Positions 16,988 to 25,357 of a stretch of 45,874 nucleotides of DNA are shown here, piece after piece. The notes beneath the pieces were generated by a model, which did no database searches, was not told where the DNA came from, and saw only the letters and a program-made list of their open reading frames with translations. The stretch's first letter is position 1; every line of letters begins with the position of its first letter. The stretch comes from CAZSAT01 sp964604675 (GTDB lineage Bacteria > Myxococcota_A > UBA796 > CAJQPC01), in the NCBI GenBank assembly GCA_964604675.1, contig CAZSAT010000053.1, positions 1-45,874 on the forward strand, in the 5' to 3' direction. A program made the position numbers and the translations under genes.

Positions 16988-17656
16988 ATGTCGCTCCCTG
17001 TCCTGTTGTTGTCGACGGCCTGCTCCACCTGGCCCACGTGGTCCCAGGCCGCGGCCGACACCGCTACCCTCTACGCGGCCGGCGAGACCCCGCCCGAAGC
17101 CACGGTCTGGGCCGAAGGTGCCGACCTCGCGACCTCGCCCGACGGCGAGGCCATCGAGCTCGAACCCGGCACCGGCGTGCAGTTCCTCCTCTCCCTGTCT
17201 GGGGCCGGCACCACGGCCGCGAGCGAGGGCGGCGGCCTGGACACCAGCGCGTGCGGCGTCTCGAGCCAGTTCCCGCCCACCGACCGCGGCGACTACACGG
17301 GCGAGGTGCTGTGGTTGCCCGTCCGGGTGACCGAACCGGGCACCCTCTGCCTCGAAGCCGCTTGGAGCAGTGGCCACACCGTGGACCTGTTGCTCTACGA
17401 CGTGAGCCAGTGTGCCGTGCCCCGCGGCCCCATCGAGGACCCGACCAGTGGCGTGGTCCTCGGGCATGGCGGGGTGGACGGCACCGCCTGGGCGGCTGGC
17501 GTCGTCGCCGGGCCTACGTACGCGGTCGCGATCGCTGCCGCGGCCCCCGCAGGAACCGACGAAGTCGACCTCGTGGTCGGCGTGTCGGAGGCCTTCCCAG
17601 GTCCGTCAGGTGGCGACTCCGGTGCCTGTGCGGCCATGCCGGAGGTGTCTCCGTGA
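16988..17656 (+). CDS. Putative lipoprotein of unknown function
   Basis: 222 aa. The N-terminus MSLPVLLLSTAC is a short uncharged lipoprotein signal (lipobox STAC, C12). The mature part is acidic and beta-rich. It has paired cysteines (TSACGV, GTLCLE, SQCAVP) and the phrase DYTGEVLWLPVRVTEPGTLC, which recalls pre-peptidase/bacterial Ig-like beta sandwiches. No enzyme motif is seen. It overlaps the next gene (GTGA), so the two are coupled and probably both envelope proteins. I do not recognise the family. Confidence 0.6.
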   Translation: MSLPVLLLSTACSTWPTWSQAAADTATLYAAGETPPEATVWAEGADLATSPDGEAIELEPGTGVQFLLSLSGAGTTAASEGGGLDTSACGVSSQFPPTDRGDYTGEVLWLPVRVTEPGTLCLEAAWSSGHTVDLLLYDVSQCAVPRGPIEDPTSGVVLGHGGVDGTAWAAGVVAGPTYAVAIAAAAPAGTDEVDLVVGVSEAFPGPSGGDSGACAAMPEVSP

Positions 17657-18768
17657 GGCGCCTGTCGGCCGTGCTCTTGGGCCTGTTCGTCGCCGCGCCG
17701 GCCGCCGCCGCCGAGTACCGGCAGCTCGAGCTGACCGACGGCCGGGTCGTGGTCGCAGAGGTGGTGGAATCGACCGGCACGGGCCTGCGCGTGCGCACCC
17801 CCCAAGGCGGTGTCTTCCTCCGGTACGAGCAGGTGCTCGCCCTCGAAGATGTCGACCAGGCAGCGTACGACAGCCAGGCGCCCTGGCGTGTGGCCGTGAT
17901 TCCGCTCGTCTCCAACGAGGCTGGCTTCCTCCGCGAGATCGGACCCGCCACGCGCCTGCTGAACGAGCACGTCGCGGGCTTCGACCACGTCGACCTGGTC
18001 GGGACCGACGAGCTGACGGCCGCGCTGGGGGCGGACGGCATGGCCACCCTTCAGGCCTGCGGGATCGATCCCGGTTGCGCCACGCCCCTCGCGCAGACCG
18101 CCGATCTGACCTTGCTGTTGATGGGTGAGCTCGTCACCGAGGACGACGGCACCCGCGCGCTGTTGCTGGCCTCCGCGTACGCGGACCATCCCCGAGCACA
18201 GCGTGTGGTTCGAACCGAGTACGCCGCCGACGCCGCGCAGGCGGCCGCGCAGACGCTGGGGGGCGTCTTCAGCGCGTTCCACCTCGATCCGGACGCAGAT
18301 CGCATCGCCGCAGCAGCGAGCGCAGCAGCAGCGAGCGTCGCCATGCCGGAGCCGGTCCCGGAGCCCATCCCGGTCGAGCCGGTGGCGGAACCGGAACCGC
18401 AACCGGACGGCGAGACGGAGGCCGCGGAGCCGATCGCCGAGCCCTCGTCCGTGTCGGTCGTCCCGGAGGTCGGCGAACGAGCTTCGCGGGCGCTGGCCTT
18501 CGTGCCGATTCCCGGCTTCCCGAGCCTGCTCTCACGCGATCTGCCGAACTTCGGCTACGCCTGGGTCGCGGTCGTGCCCGCGACCGCAGCTGTGGTCTAC
18601 GTCTCTGGACGCGCATCTTCCCGGCGCGGACAGTTCCTCTTGATGAGCGTAGCGGGCTACTACGGCGTGACCGTCGCCGCGAACCAGATCCTCGGTACGC
18701 GCACCCTCGCGCTCAGCGCGGCGCCCGCTGCAGAGGGTGGCGTCGTCCAGATGACCGTGGAGTATTGA
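17653..18768 (+). CDS. Secreted envelope protein, Sm-like N-terminus and CsgG/LpoB-like middle domain
   Basis: 371 aa, GTG coupled to the upstream stop. A conventional signal peptide (MRRLSAVLLGLFVAAPAAAA, cleaved before EYRQ). Residues about 22-65 look like a small Sm/SH3-like barrel (DGRVVVAEVVESTGTGLRVR). Residues about 75-210 (WRVAVIPLVSN, HVDLVGTDELTAALG, TADLTLLLMGEL) resemble the nucleotide-like fold of CsgG/TolB-N/LpoB-type proteins. A Pro/Glu linker follows (about 230-275), then two hydrophobic segments near the C-terminus. Only ISC ferredoxin follows, 1 bp downstream. Function unknown; fold guesses are by eye. Confidence 0.55.
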   Translation: MRRLSAVLLGLFVAAPAAAAEYRQLELTDGRVVVAEVVESTGTGLRVRTPQGGVFLRYEQVLALEDVDQAAYDSQAPWRVAVIPLVSNEAGFLREIGPATRLLNEHVAGFDHVDLVGTDELTAALGADGMATLQACGIDPGCATPLAQTADLTLLLMGELVTEDDGTRALLLASAYADHPRAQRVVRTEYAADAAQAAAQTLGGVFSAFHLDPDADRIAAAASAAAASVAMPEPVPEPIPVEPVAEPEPQPDGETEAAEPIAEPSSVSVVPEVGERASRALAFVPIPGFPSLLSRDLPNFGYAWVAVVPATAAVVYVSGRASSRRGQFLLMSVAGYYGVTVAANQILGTRTLALSAAPAAEGGVVQMTVEY

Positions 18769-18769
18769 G

Positions 18770-19177
18770 ATGGGCCGCAACCCCTTCATCGACAGCGCTC
18801 CCCCTCCCCCGCCCAAGCAGCCCTACAAGCTGACTCTGCGCAACACCGGGCAGGTCATCGAGGTCGACCCCTCCGATCTGCCGGACGAGCACCACGACGG
18901 GCACGAGGGAAGCGTGCTCGCCCTCCTCCTGCGGGCCGGGATCGACATCGAACACGCCTGCGGCGGCGTGCTGGGGTGTTCCACCTGCCACCTCTACGTC
19001 GAAGAAGGCTTCGACACCGCGCCCGAACCGATCGAGCAGGAGGACGACATGCTCGACATGGCGCCCGCACTTCGCGACACCTCGCGGCTCTCCTGCCAGT
19101 GCGTGCCGGACGGCAGCAGCGACGTCGTGGTCGAGCTGCCGAGCTGGAGCCGCAACGAGGTCAAGGAAGAGCACTGA
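18770..19177 (+). CDS. fdx: ISC-type [2Fe-2S] ferredoxin
   Basis: 135 aa. Cysteines C64-x5-C70-x2-C73-x35-C109 have exactly the spacing of E. coli Fdx (C42, C48, C51, C87), in ACGGVLGCSTCHLYV and RLSCQC. This kind of ferredoxin supplies electrons for Fe-S cluster assembly on IscU. The N-terminus is about 20 residues longer than usual and Pro-rich. No iscSUA-hscBA genes are nearby, so it may serve another partner. It starts 1 bp after the previous stop and converges on the small ORF at 19191. Confidence 0.88.
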   Translation: MGRNPFIDSAPPPPPKQPYKLTLRNTGQVIEVDPSDLPDEHHDGHEGSVLALLLRAGIDIEHACGGVLGCSTCHLYVEEGFDTAPEPIEQEDDMLDMAPALRDTSRLSCQCVPDGSSDVVVELPSWSRNEVKEEH

Positions 19178-19190
19178 GCCCGGCTCCTGC

Positions 19191-19523
19191 TCAGCGCCCC
19201 GTGTAGCACAGCGACAGGCCAGACTCGGCGAGCCGCACCACGACCGGAAGACCGGTCTTGTAGCCCAGCTTGACCGCACGGTGGCGCTCGAGATCTTCGA
19301 CGAGCGCTGCCTCGTGCACCTGGCCGCGCAGGAGGACCGTCACCCATCGGTGCGTCCGCCGCGCCTGTCGGAGCCGGGCGCCGAGGTCGCTTCGATCGAC
19401 CCTCGCCAGGATGACGAAGCACTCCCCCGCGATCGGCGAGCGGTCTCCGAGCGTCAGCTCCTGGCCGTCGACGACGACCACGACGTCCAGCCAGGCGCGG
19501 AGCAGATCGGGGGCCAGTGGCAT
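19191..19523 (-). CDS. Small protein of unknown function
   Basis: 110 aa, starting MPLAPDLLRAWLDVVVVVDG at ATG 19523, chosen because the longer frame runs through the divergent gene. It is mixed alpha/beta, basic in the middle (RLRQARRTHRWVTVLLRG) and ends SLCYTGR. No signal, helix pair or motif is recognised. It diverges from the small membrane protein at 19551 with 27 bp between. Real by its codon pattern and fit between neighbours, but function unknown. Confidence 0.45.
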   Translation of the reverse strand: MPLAPDLLRAWLDVVVVVDGQELTLGDRSPIAGECFVILARVDRSDLGARLRQARRTHRWVTVLLRGQVHEAALVEDLERHRAVKLGYKTGLPVVVRLAESGLSLCYTGR

Positions 19524-19550
19524 GCGGAGCTGTATGCCACAATCCGCCGC

Positions 19551-19973
19551 ATGTCGCAGGACGACCGGTACAGGCCTGGCTGGCGGGACGCCTTCATAGC
19601 GACCTGGCTCATCGTGCAGATCGTGCTGCCGCTCAGCTACTACGTGCGAGCGGCGACGGTGCCCACCGAGGGAGAGGGCCGCGCCGATCTGTACGACGAG
19701 CGCTTCACGTGGCGCATGTTCTCGCCCGTGCGGATGCTCCGGTGCACGCCCGAGTACCTGGTGAACGGCGAGGGTCCAGTGAGCCTGGAGCGTCACGTGC
19801 ACTCGGCCTGGATCTCGCTCCTGAAGCGCGGACGGATGGACGTGGTGGAGGCCGTCAGCGGCTACCTCTGTGCGCAGCCAGGAACCGAGAGCGTGCGCCT
19901 CGAGCTGCGTTGCCGCGAAGCCGACGGGAGCCGGGTCACCATCGTGCACGGCGCACGGGAGTGGTGCCTGTGA
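19551..19973 (+). CDS. Small membrane-anchored partner of the HTTM protein
   Basis: 140 aa, ATG start. One N-terminal transmembrane helix (about 12-32, FIATWLIVQIVLPLSYYV) precedes a soluble domain with motif DERFTWRMFSPVRMLRC. RFTWRMF-type motifs occur in proteins encoded next to HTTM/gamma-carboxylase-like genes, as far as I recall. The stop overlaps the HTTM start (GTGA), so the two are coupled and may form a membrane complex. Function unknown. Confidence 0.6.
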   Translation: MSQDDRYRPGWRDAFIATWLIVQIVLPLSYYVRAATVPTEGEGRADLYDERFTWRMFSPVRMLRCTPEYLVNGEGPVSLERHVHSAWISLLKRGRMDVVEAVSGYLCAQPGTESVRLELRCREADGSRVTIVHGAREWCL

Positions 19974-21370
19974 CCTGGTGGCGTACGTTCTGGTACGGCC
20001 TGGAGATCGAGCCGACACGGCTTCGGATCCTCCGCATCGCGTTCTTCGGCGTGCTGGGGCTCGACCTCTGGCAGCAGGTGAGCCACGCCCCCCGCTATGG
20101 CGCAGGGGGCATGAGCGTGCCGCACATCAGCTTGTTGAGTGCGCTCCCTGCACCCCACCGGGACTGGGTGCTCGTGCTCTTCTGCCTCGGGAGCTTCCTC
20201 GCCTTTCGCGCGGCGATGGGGGTCGCCGCTCGCGCCAGCGCGGCGGCCGTGGCCGCACTCTTCGGGCTCATCTACTTCTGGAGCCAGGTCGACAGCTACC
20301 AACACCACTACCTCGTGTGGATGATCGTCCTTCTGGCGGCGTTCGTGCCCTGGGAACCCGCCAACGGACCGCGTGAACACTGGGCGGTCCGCTTGCTCCT
20401 GGTGCAGCTCTCGCTCGTGTATCTCTGGGCGGCGGTCGCGAAGATGGATCCGCACTGGCTCGAGGGGCGGACCCTGTCCATGCAGATCTCCAAGGAGTGG
20501 GTGCGCGAGGGCGTGATGAACACCGCCAGGGCGTGGGAGATCAAGCCGCTTGCCCTCTGGAGCGCCGCCGCCTGGAGCGTGATGTTGGCGGAGCTCACCC
20601 TCGCGGTCTGCCTGCAGGTCCGGAGGCTGTGGCCGGCGGCGCTGGTGCTGGGCCTCGGATTCCACATCGGCATCGAGGTGCTCGGCTACAAGATCGGGCT
20701 CTTCTCAGCGTTCATGGTCGCCCTCTATTCGCTGCTCCTCCCGGCACGGGTCGTCGCCTGGTGTGACAGGATCTGGCCGAGCGAGGAGGCGGAGAGGCGG
20801 CTGGGGCCAGCCATGGCGCTGTCGCTGGCCGGGGCCGCGGCCACCCTTGCCTTGCCCTTCCCACCGGTCGCCGCGCTCGCAGCAGGCGTCGCCCTCTTCG
20901 CGGGCGCAGCAGCCTGGTCCCGCCCCACGCTGCCGACCGGCATCGCCCAGCTCACCGCTGGCCTCGCACTCGTCACCCTCGCGGAGACGACCGACCAGGC
21001 GCGCGACTACTACAAGTACCTGGGCGGAGACACGCGCAGACGCGGCGAGGTCGACGTCGCCCTCGACGCCTACGAGAACGTGCTGGCGATCGATCCCGAG
21101 TACGTGTCGGGCTGGGTGAGGCTGGGCGATCTGATGCTGCGTCGAGGCGCGGAAGGCGACGACGAAGCAGCCGTCGAGGCCTTCGAGACCGCCCTCGACC
21201 TGGCGCCGCGCCGCGCGTCTTCGTGGTCACGGCTCGCACGCGCACGGGCGGCGAGAGGCGAGCTCGAGGCCGCTGCCGAAGCCGCCGAGCGCGCCTTGGA
21301 GCTCGACCCGGAGGAGCCCGACGCGCGCGCCGTCCTGCGACGGCTTGCACCTTCGGAGCCCAACCCATAG
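19970..21370 (+). CDS. HTTM (vitamin K-dependent gamma-carboxylase-like) membrane protein with TPR tail
   Basis: 466 aa, GTG. Residues 1-345 are polytopic and match the HTTM domain: RLRILRIAFFGVLGLDLWQQ, SYQHHYLVWMIVLLAAFVP and LVYLWAAVAKMDPHWLEGR, with the conserved Lys in AKMxxxWLxG. HTTM includes the membrane part of human gamma-glutamyl carboxylase; most bacterial members have no known reaction. Residues about 360-460 are TPRs (ALDAYENVLAIDPEYVSGWV, ELEAAAEAAERALELDPEEP). The TPR fusion suggests protein partners. It heads a coupled run continuing to 23821. Confidence 0.82.
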   Translation: MTWWRTFWYGLEIEPTRLRILRIAFFGVLGLDLWQQVSHAPRYGAGGMSVPHISLLSALPAPHRDWVLVLFCLGSFLAFRAAMGVAARASAAAVAALFGLIYFWSQVDSYQHHYLVWMIVLLAAFVPWEPANGPREHWAVRLLLVQLSLVYLWAAVAKMDPHWLEGRTLSMQISKEWVREGVMNTARAWEIKPLALWSAAAWSVMLAELTLAVCLQVRRLWPAALVLGLGFHIGIEVLGYKIGLFSAFMVALYSLLLPARVVAWCDRIWPSEEAERRLGPAMALSLAGAAATLALPFPPVAALAAGVALFAGAAAWSRPTLPTGIAQLTAGLALVTLAETTDQARDYYKYLGGDTRRRGEVDVALDAYENVLAIDPEYVSGWVRLGDLMLRRGAEGDDEAAVEAFETALDLAPRRASSWSRLARARAARGELEAAAEAAERALELDPEEPDARAVLRRLAPSEPNP

Positions 21371-21393
21371 CATCCGTGGCAGCGGAGACCCCG

Positions 21394-22236
21394 ATGGCAG
21401 AGAGCACGCAGAAGCTGTTCAAGCGCTGGCGCGCCGGCGACCAGCAGGCAGGCGCCACGATGGCCCAGCGGTTCTCCGACTGGTACTACGCGGTCGCCGC
21501 CTCACGCCTCGGCGACCGCGACGGCCGGGCGCCGCTCGACCGCGCTTGCAGGCGCTTCTCAGAAGGGATCACGAGCCTGCAGGACGTCGACACCCTGGTG
21601 GCCTGGGCGCACGAGATCATCGTCGAGGAGCTTGCGGCCGCTGGCGGTCGGCTCTCCGGTGGCGATCAACCCAACGCGCTCACGCGCAACCAGAGTCCGA
21701 CGGCGCTGTTGCAGAAGGCGAGGGAGCGCTTGGAGGAGTCCCAGGTTCGGCTCCTCGTGCACGCGTACGACGCGGGCTACCCCCTCGACGACCTGAAGCG
21801 TGAGTCCGAGTCGGCCGGGGGCTACCCGCTGGCCGTGCTCGAGGCCCGCTATGCGCTGAAGCGGGTGCTCCGCGACGAGCTGGGCGTGAAGCTCACCGAG
21901 GTCCCAGACGGCCGCCCGCGCCTCGACCTCGCGCCGCTTCCCCTCTACGAGGCTGGCCGCATGAGCTCGGTGGCCGAAGAGACCGCGTTCGAGCAGTGGA
22001 TGCTCTCGGAGATGGCGCTCTGCAAGGACCTCGCGGAGTTCGCGGCCTTCGCCTTGGCACTGCGTGGTGGCGCCCTCGCAGGCTCGCCGGTGGCGCCGAC
22101 CACAACCAGCTCGGAAGGCGAAGTCTCCCTCGACATCCCCGAGGACACCGGCGGCTCCCGTCTGCCGCTGCTTGCCGGCGTCGTGGTGGTCGTGGTGGTC
22201 CTGGCCCTGGCGGCCGTCTTCTTGATGGGCGGCTGA
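21394..22236 (+). CDS. Sigma-factor-like protein with C-terminal membrane anchor
   Basis: 280 aa, ATG. Residues 1-85 resemble ECF sigma region 2 (LFKRWRAGDQQAG, YYAVAASRLGDRDG, DVDTLVAWAHEIIVEEL). Residues about 105-165 resemble region 4 (ARERLEESQVRLLVHAYDAG, YPLAVLEARYALKRVLRDEL). After an acidic linker (about 225-252), one transmembrane helix ends the protein (LPLLAGVVVVVVVLALAAVF). A sigma-like head on a tail anchor is unusual. It may be a degenerate or membrane-tethered regulator rather than a working sigma factor. The next ATG overlaps its stop by 1 bp. The sigma resemblance is by eye. Confidence 0.55.
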   Translation: MAESTQKLFKRWRAGDQQAGATMAQRFSDWYYAVAASRLGDRDGRAPLDRACRRFSEGITSLQDVDTLVAWAHEIIVEELAAAGGRLSGGDQPNALTRNQSPTALLQKARERLEESQVRLLVHAYDAGYPLDDLKRESESAGGYPLAVLEARYALKRVLRDELGVKLTEVPDGRPRLDLAPLPLYEAGRMSSVAEETAFEQWMLSEMALCKDLAEFAAFALALRGGALAGSPVAPTTTSSEGEVSLDIPEDTGGSRLPLLAGVVVVVVVLALAAVFLMGG

Positions 22237-23075
22237 TGGAGGCCCCCACGCCCGGTGGGGGCTGGAGCGTGGACCCCAGCCTGCTGGCGGCGATGCGCCT
22301 CGGGCACGCACGGAAGGCGCTCGATGCGGAGCAGCCGGAGACGGCGGTCGCGGAGGCCGAGGAGCTGCTCGATCTCGAGCCAGACAACCTCGACGCGCTG
22401 CGCGTGGTCGCCGAGGCCGAGCTGGAGCTCGGCGCAGCCTCGGTGGCGCGCCTGGCGTTCGAGCGCTGCCTCGAGCTCGACGACAGCGACGCCCATGCCT
22501 GGTCCGGCCTCGCGATCGCGGCCTTCGAGTGTGCCGACCTCGAGGCGGCCACCGTGGCCGCGCGCCGCGCCGTGGCGCGCGACGACCAGCTGGCCGAGGC
22601 CTGGTACTACATGGGCCTCGCCCTCGAGCGGTCCGAACGGCACCAGGATGCGCAGGAGGCGCTCCTCCGGGCCGGGCAGCTCGAACCCGATCGCTTCCCC
22701 ACGCCTGTTCGGCTCGACGACGACGCGTGGGCCGCAGCGATCCACACAGCGGTGGAGCGCCTGCCCATCCCGCTCAAGGACTGGCTCGACGACGTGCCGC
22801 TGCACGGCTGTGAGCTCCCGGCTGGACAGCGATTCGGCCCAGGGCTCGAGCCCATCAGCCCGGTGGCGGCCGCGCTGTACGTCGGCGAGCCGCCGGACGA
22901 GCTGCAGGACCCGTGGACGGTCAAGCCCCCGGCGTTCGAGCTGTTTCGAGCGAACGTCGAGCGGCACCTGGCCCATGGAGCGCCGAGCCCCGAGCGGGTG
23001 CTCATGGAGGCGCTCCGTGCCGAGATCCTGGACTGGCTCGGCCTCCCCGAGGGCAGCCACCCGCTGACCCCGTGA
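22236..23075 (+). CDS. TPR protein with degenerate zincin-like (metallopeptidase-family) C-terminus
   Basis: 279 aa, ATG overlapping the previous stop. Residues about 15-145 are TPR repeats (AVAEAEELLDLEPDNLDALR, AWYYMGLALERSERHQDAQE). Residues about 160-279 follow the PF06262 metallopeptidase pattern: HTAVERLPIPLKDWLDDVPL, PVAAALYVGEPPDE. The usual HEIAHHFG zinc site, however, reads AEILDWLG near residue 262, so both His ligands are gone. A role as a non-catalytic binding protein is likely if the alignment is right. Coupled to the MBL gene downstream (GTGA). Confidence 0.62.
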   Translation: MEAPTPGGGWSVDPSLLAAMRLGHARKALDAEQPETAVAEAEELLDLEPDNLDALRVVAEAELELGAASVARLAFERCLELDDSDAHAWSGLAIAAFECADLEAATVAARRAVARDDQLAEAWYYMGLALERSERHQDAQEALLRAGQLEPDRFPTPVRLDDDAWAAAIHTAVERLPIPLKDWLDDVPLHGCELPAGQRFGPGLEPISPVAAALYVGEPPDELQDPWTVKPPAFELFRANVERHLAHGAPSPERVLMEALRAEILDWLGLPEGSHPLTP

Positions 23076-23821
23076 CCTTCACCGTGCTCGGATCCGGCAC
23101 CGCGCTCCCTACGCGCGAGCGCGGCCCGGCGGGGTTCCTGGTCCAGAGCAACGGCCACGACGTGCTGGTCGACGGCGGCAGCGGCACGCTGCAGCGCCTG
23201 GCGCGCGCGGGGGTCGAGGTGGCCACGCTCTCGGCCGGTGTCTACAGCCATCGACACGTCGACCACACGGGCGACCTGGTGCCCCTCTTGTTCGCCTTCC
23301 GCGTGGCTGGTCGTCAGGCGGCCTACCCCATCTACGCCGGTGAGGGCTTCACACCCTTCCTCGCAGGCCTTCGTGAGGTGTATGGGACGTGGATCGAAGG
23401 GTTCGAGGTCCCCGTTTCCCAGCTCTCCCTGAAGGGGAAGGACCGCGCCGCCCTGCCAGGAGATGTGGTGCTCGACAGCCGCCCCGCCGCCCACAGCGCC
23501 GGCGCGCTCCACCTGGCGTTCACCGGTCCAGCTGGGGAGCGCGTCGTCTTCTCGGGGGACACCGGCGAGTCCCCTGCCCTGGCGGACCTGGCCTCGGGCG
23601 CGGACCTGCTCGTGTGCGAGTGCGCTGTGGAGGCGGTCGATCCTCGCAACGCCCACCTCTGGCCGGAGGCGGTGGCGGCGATCGTGGACCAGGCGCGTCC
23701 GGCACGGGTCGTGCTGACCCATCTCTACGACGAGACCGACCCGGAGCGTGCGCTGCGCATCGTGGGCGCCTCCGGCGTTCCGGTCCACCGCGCGGTGGAC
23801 GGAGACGCGTTCGGACTCTGA
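23072..23821 (+). CDS. Metallo-beta-lactamase-fold hydrolase, RNase Z-like
   Basis: 249 aa, GTG coupled to the upstream gene. Starts TFTVLGSGTALPTRERGPAG, as in RNase Z/arylsulfatase-like MBL proteins. The zinc motif is H60-R-H62-V-D64-H65. Further ligands are likely in AAHSAGAL, VFSGDTGES and VLTHLYDE. The exosite and length (about 300 aa in RNase Z) differ, so tRNA 3' processing is not assured; a general phosphodiesterase or other hydrolase is possible. Last gene of the coupled 19551-23821 run. Confidence 0.78.
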   Translation: MTFTVLGSGTALPTRERGPAGFLVQSNGHDVLVDGGSGTLQRLARAGVEVATLSAGVYSHRHVDHTGDLVPLLFAFRVAGRQAAYPIYAGEGFTPFLAGLREVYGTWIEGFEVPVSQLSLKGKDRAALPGDVVLDSRPAAHSAGALHLAFTGPAGERVVFSGDTGESPALADLASGADLLVCECAVEAVDPRNAHLWPEAVAAIVDQARPARVVLTHLYDETDPERALRIVGASGVPVHRAVDGDAFGL

Positions 23822-23824
23822 GGC

Positions 23825-25357
23825 TCACTCCCACTCGATGGTGGCGGGCGGCTTGGAGGAGATGTCGTAGCAGACACGGTTGATGCCGGGCACCTCGTTG
23901 ATGATGCGCGAGCTCATCCGCCCGAGCACCTCGTAGGGCAGGTGTGCCCAGGTCGCGGTCATGCCATCGGTGGAGGTCACTGCACGGATGGCCGCCACGC
24001 TCTCGTAGGTTCGCTCGTCCCCCATCACGCCCACGGTCTTCACCGGCAGCAACACGGCGAAGGACTGCCACACGTCGCGGTAGAGGCCAGCGGCGCGGAT
24101 CTCCTGATCGACGATGGCGTCTGCTTCCCGCAGGAGGTCGCACCGAAGCTTGTTGACCTCACCGAGGATGCGCACGGCCAGGCCCGGCCCCGGGAACGGC
24201 TGGCGGTAGACCCGCTCCTCCGACAAGCCCAGCTCCAGCCCGAGCTGGCGGACCTCGTCCTTGAAGAGCTCGCGGAGCGGCTCGATGAGCTCGAAGCGCA
24301 TGTCGTCGGGCAGGCCCCCGACGTTGTGGTGGCTCTTGATGGTGGCGCTCGGCCCCTTGAAGCTCACGGACTCGATGACGTCCGGGTACAGGGTGCCCTG
24401 AGCAAGAAAGGGGATGTCGTCGCGTGCCTCGGCCTGCTCCTCGAACACCCGGATGAAGGCCTCTCCGATGATCTTCCGCTTCCGCTCCGGCTCTTCGACA
24501 CCGGCCAGGCCCTCGAGGAAGCGGGCCTCCGCATCGACCACCGTGAGGTTGAGCTCGCTGAACTCGGCGGCAATGCCTTCGCGTTCGCCCTTGCGCGACA
24601 GCCCGGTGTCCACGAAGAAGCACTGCAGCTGATCGCCGATGGCCTTGTGCAACAGGGCGGCCACCACCGCGCTGTCGACGCCGCCGGACAGGGCGCACAG
24701 CACCAGCTGATCGCCCACGCGCTCGCGGAGGCTCGCCACCTGCTCGTCGACGAAGGAGCCCATGCTCCAGTCCGCACCCAGCTGGCAGGCGCCGAAGAGG
24801 AAGTTGCGCAACAGCGCCGTGCCGGCCTCGGTGTGGGTGACCTCGGGGTGGAACTGGATGCCGAAGCGGCGCCGATCCTCCGACGCCATGGCGGCCACGA
24901 GGCAGGTCGGGGTGGTCGCGACGACCCCGTAGCCAGGCGGCGGCACCTCGACGTGGTCTCCGTGGCTCATCCACACCTGGCTGTTCGACGGAAGCCCTCG
25001 CAGCAGCGCGTTGTCGCCCTCGGCCACGTGCAGCTGGGCGGGACCGTACTCCCGGCGCTCGCCCCTTCCGACACGTCCGCCGCGGAGGTGCGCCAGCAAC
25101 TGCATGCCGTAGCAGATGCCCAGGATCGGAACGTCGACGTCGAGCCAGCGCTCGTCGAACGCGGGGCTGTCGTCGGAGAGCACCGAGTCCGGGCCGCCGC
25201 TCAGCACCACCGCCTTCAGCCTGGGAAGGTCCTGGAACGCCCGGGTGCAGGGATGGATCTCGCAGTACACGCCCTGCTCTCGGATGCGCCGCGCGATGAG
25301 CTGCGTGTACTGGGAGCCGAAGTCGAGGATGAGAACGAGCTCATGTCCGGTGCTCAC
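23825..25357 (-). CDS. guaA: GMP synthase (glutamine-hydrolysing)
   Basis: 510 aa, full length. Converts XMP, glutamine and ATP to GMP. The N-terminal class I glutamine amidotransferase has nucleophile C82 (GICYGMQ) and H170/E172 (GIQFHPE). The ATP pyrophosphatase domain has loop SGGVDS (224-229). The C-terminal dimer domain ends with ISSKPPATIEWE. GTG start with GGAGGT at 25366-25361, 3 nt upstream. Diverges from the amidohydrolase gene over 26 bp, an interesting purine-linked neighbour. Cytosolic. Confidence 0.97.
   Translation of the reverse strand: MSTGHELVLILDFGSQYTQLIARRIREQGVYCEIHPCTRAFQDLPRLKAVVLSGGPDSVLSDDSPAFDERWLDVDVPILGICYGMQLLAHLRGGRVGRGERREYGPAQLHVAEGDNALLRGLPSNSQVWMSHGDHVEVPPPGYGVVATTPTCLVAAMASEDRRRFGIQFHPEVTHTEAGTALLRNFLFGACQLGADWSMGSFVDEQVASLRERVGDQLVLCALSGGVDSAVVAALLHKAIGDQLQCFFVDTGLSRKGEREGIAAEFSELNLTVVDAEARFLEGLAGVEEPERKRKIIGEAFIRVFEEQAEARDDIPFLAQGTLYPDVIESVSFKGPSATIKSHHNVGGLPDDMRFELIEPLRELFKDEVRQLGLELGLSEERVYRQPFPGPGLAVRILGEVNKLRCDLLREADAIVDQEIRAAGLYRDVWQSFAVLLPVKTVGVMGDERTYESVAAIRAVTSTDGMTATWAHLPYEVLGRMSSRIINEVPGINRVCYDISSKPPATIEWE

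Noticed and set aside
16181..17467. N-terminal extension of the BamB-like frame to 17467
   Set aside because: Runs through the YfgM-like gene and a divergent gene; the extension is Gly/Arg-rich shadow. GTG 16180 fits spacing and family.
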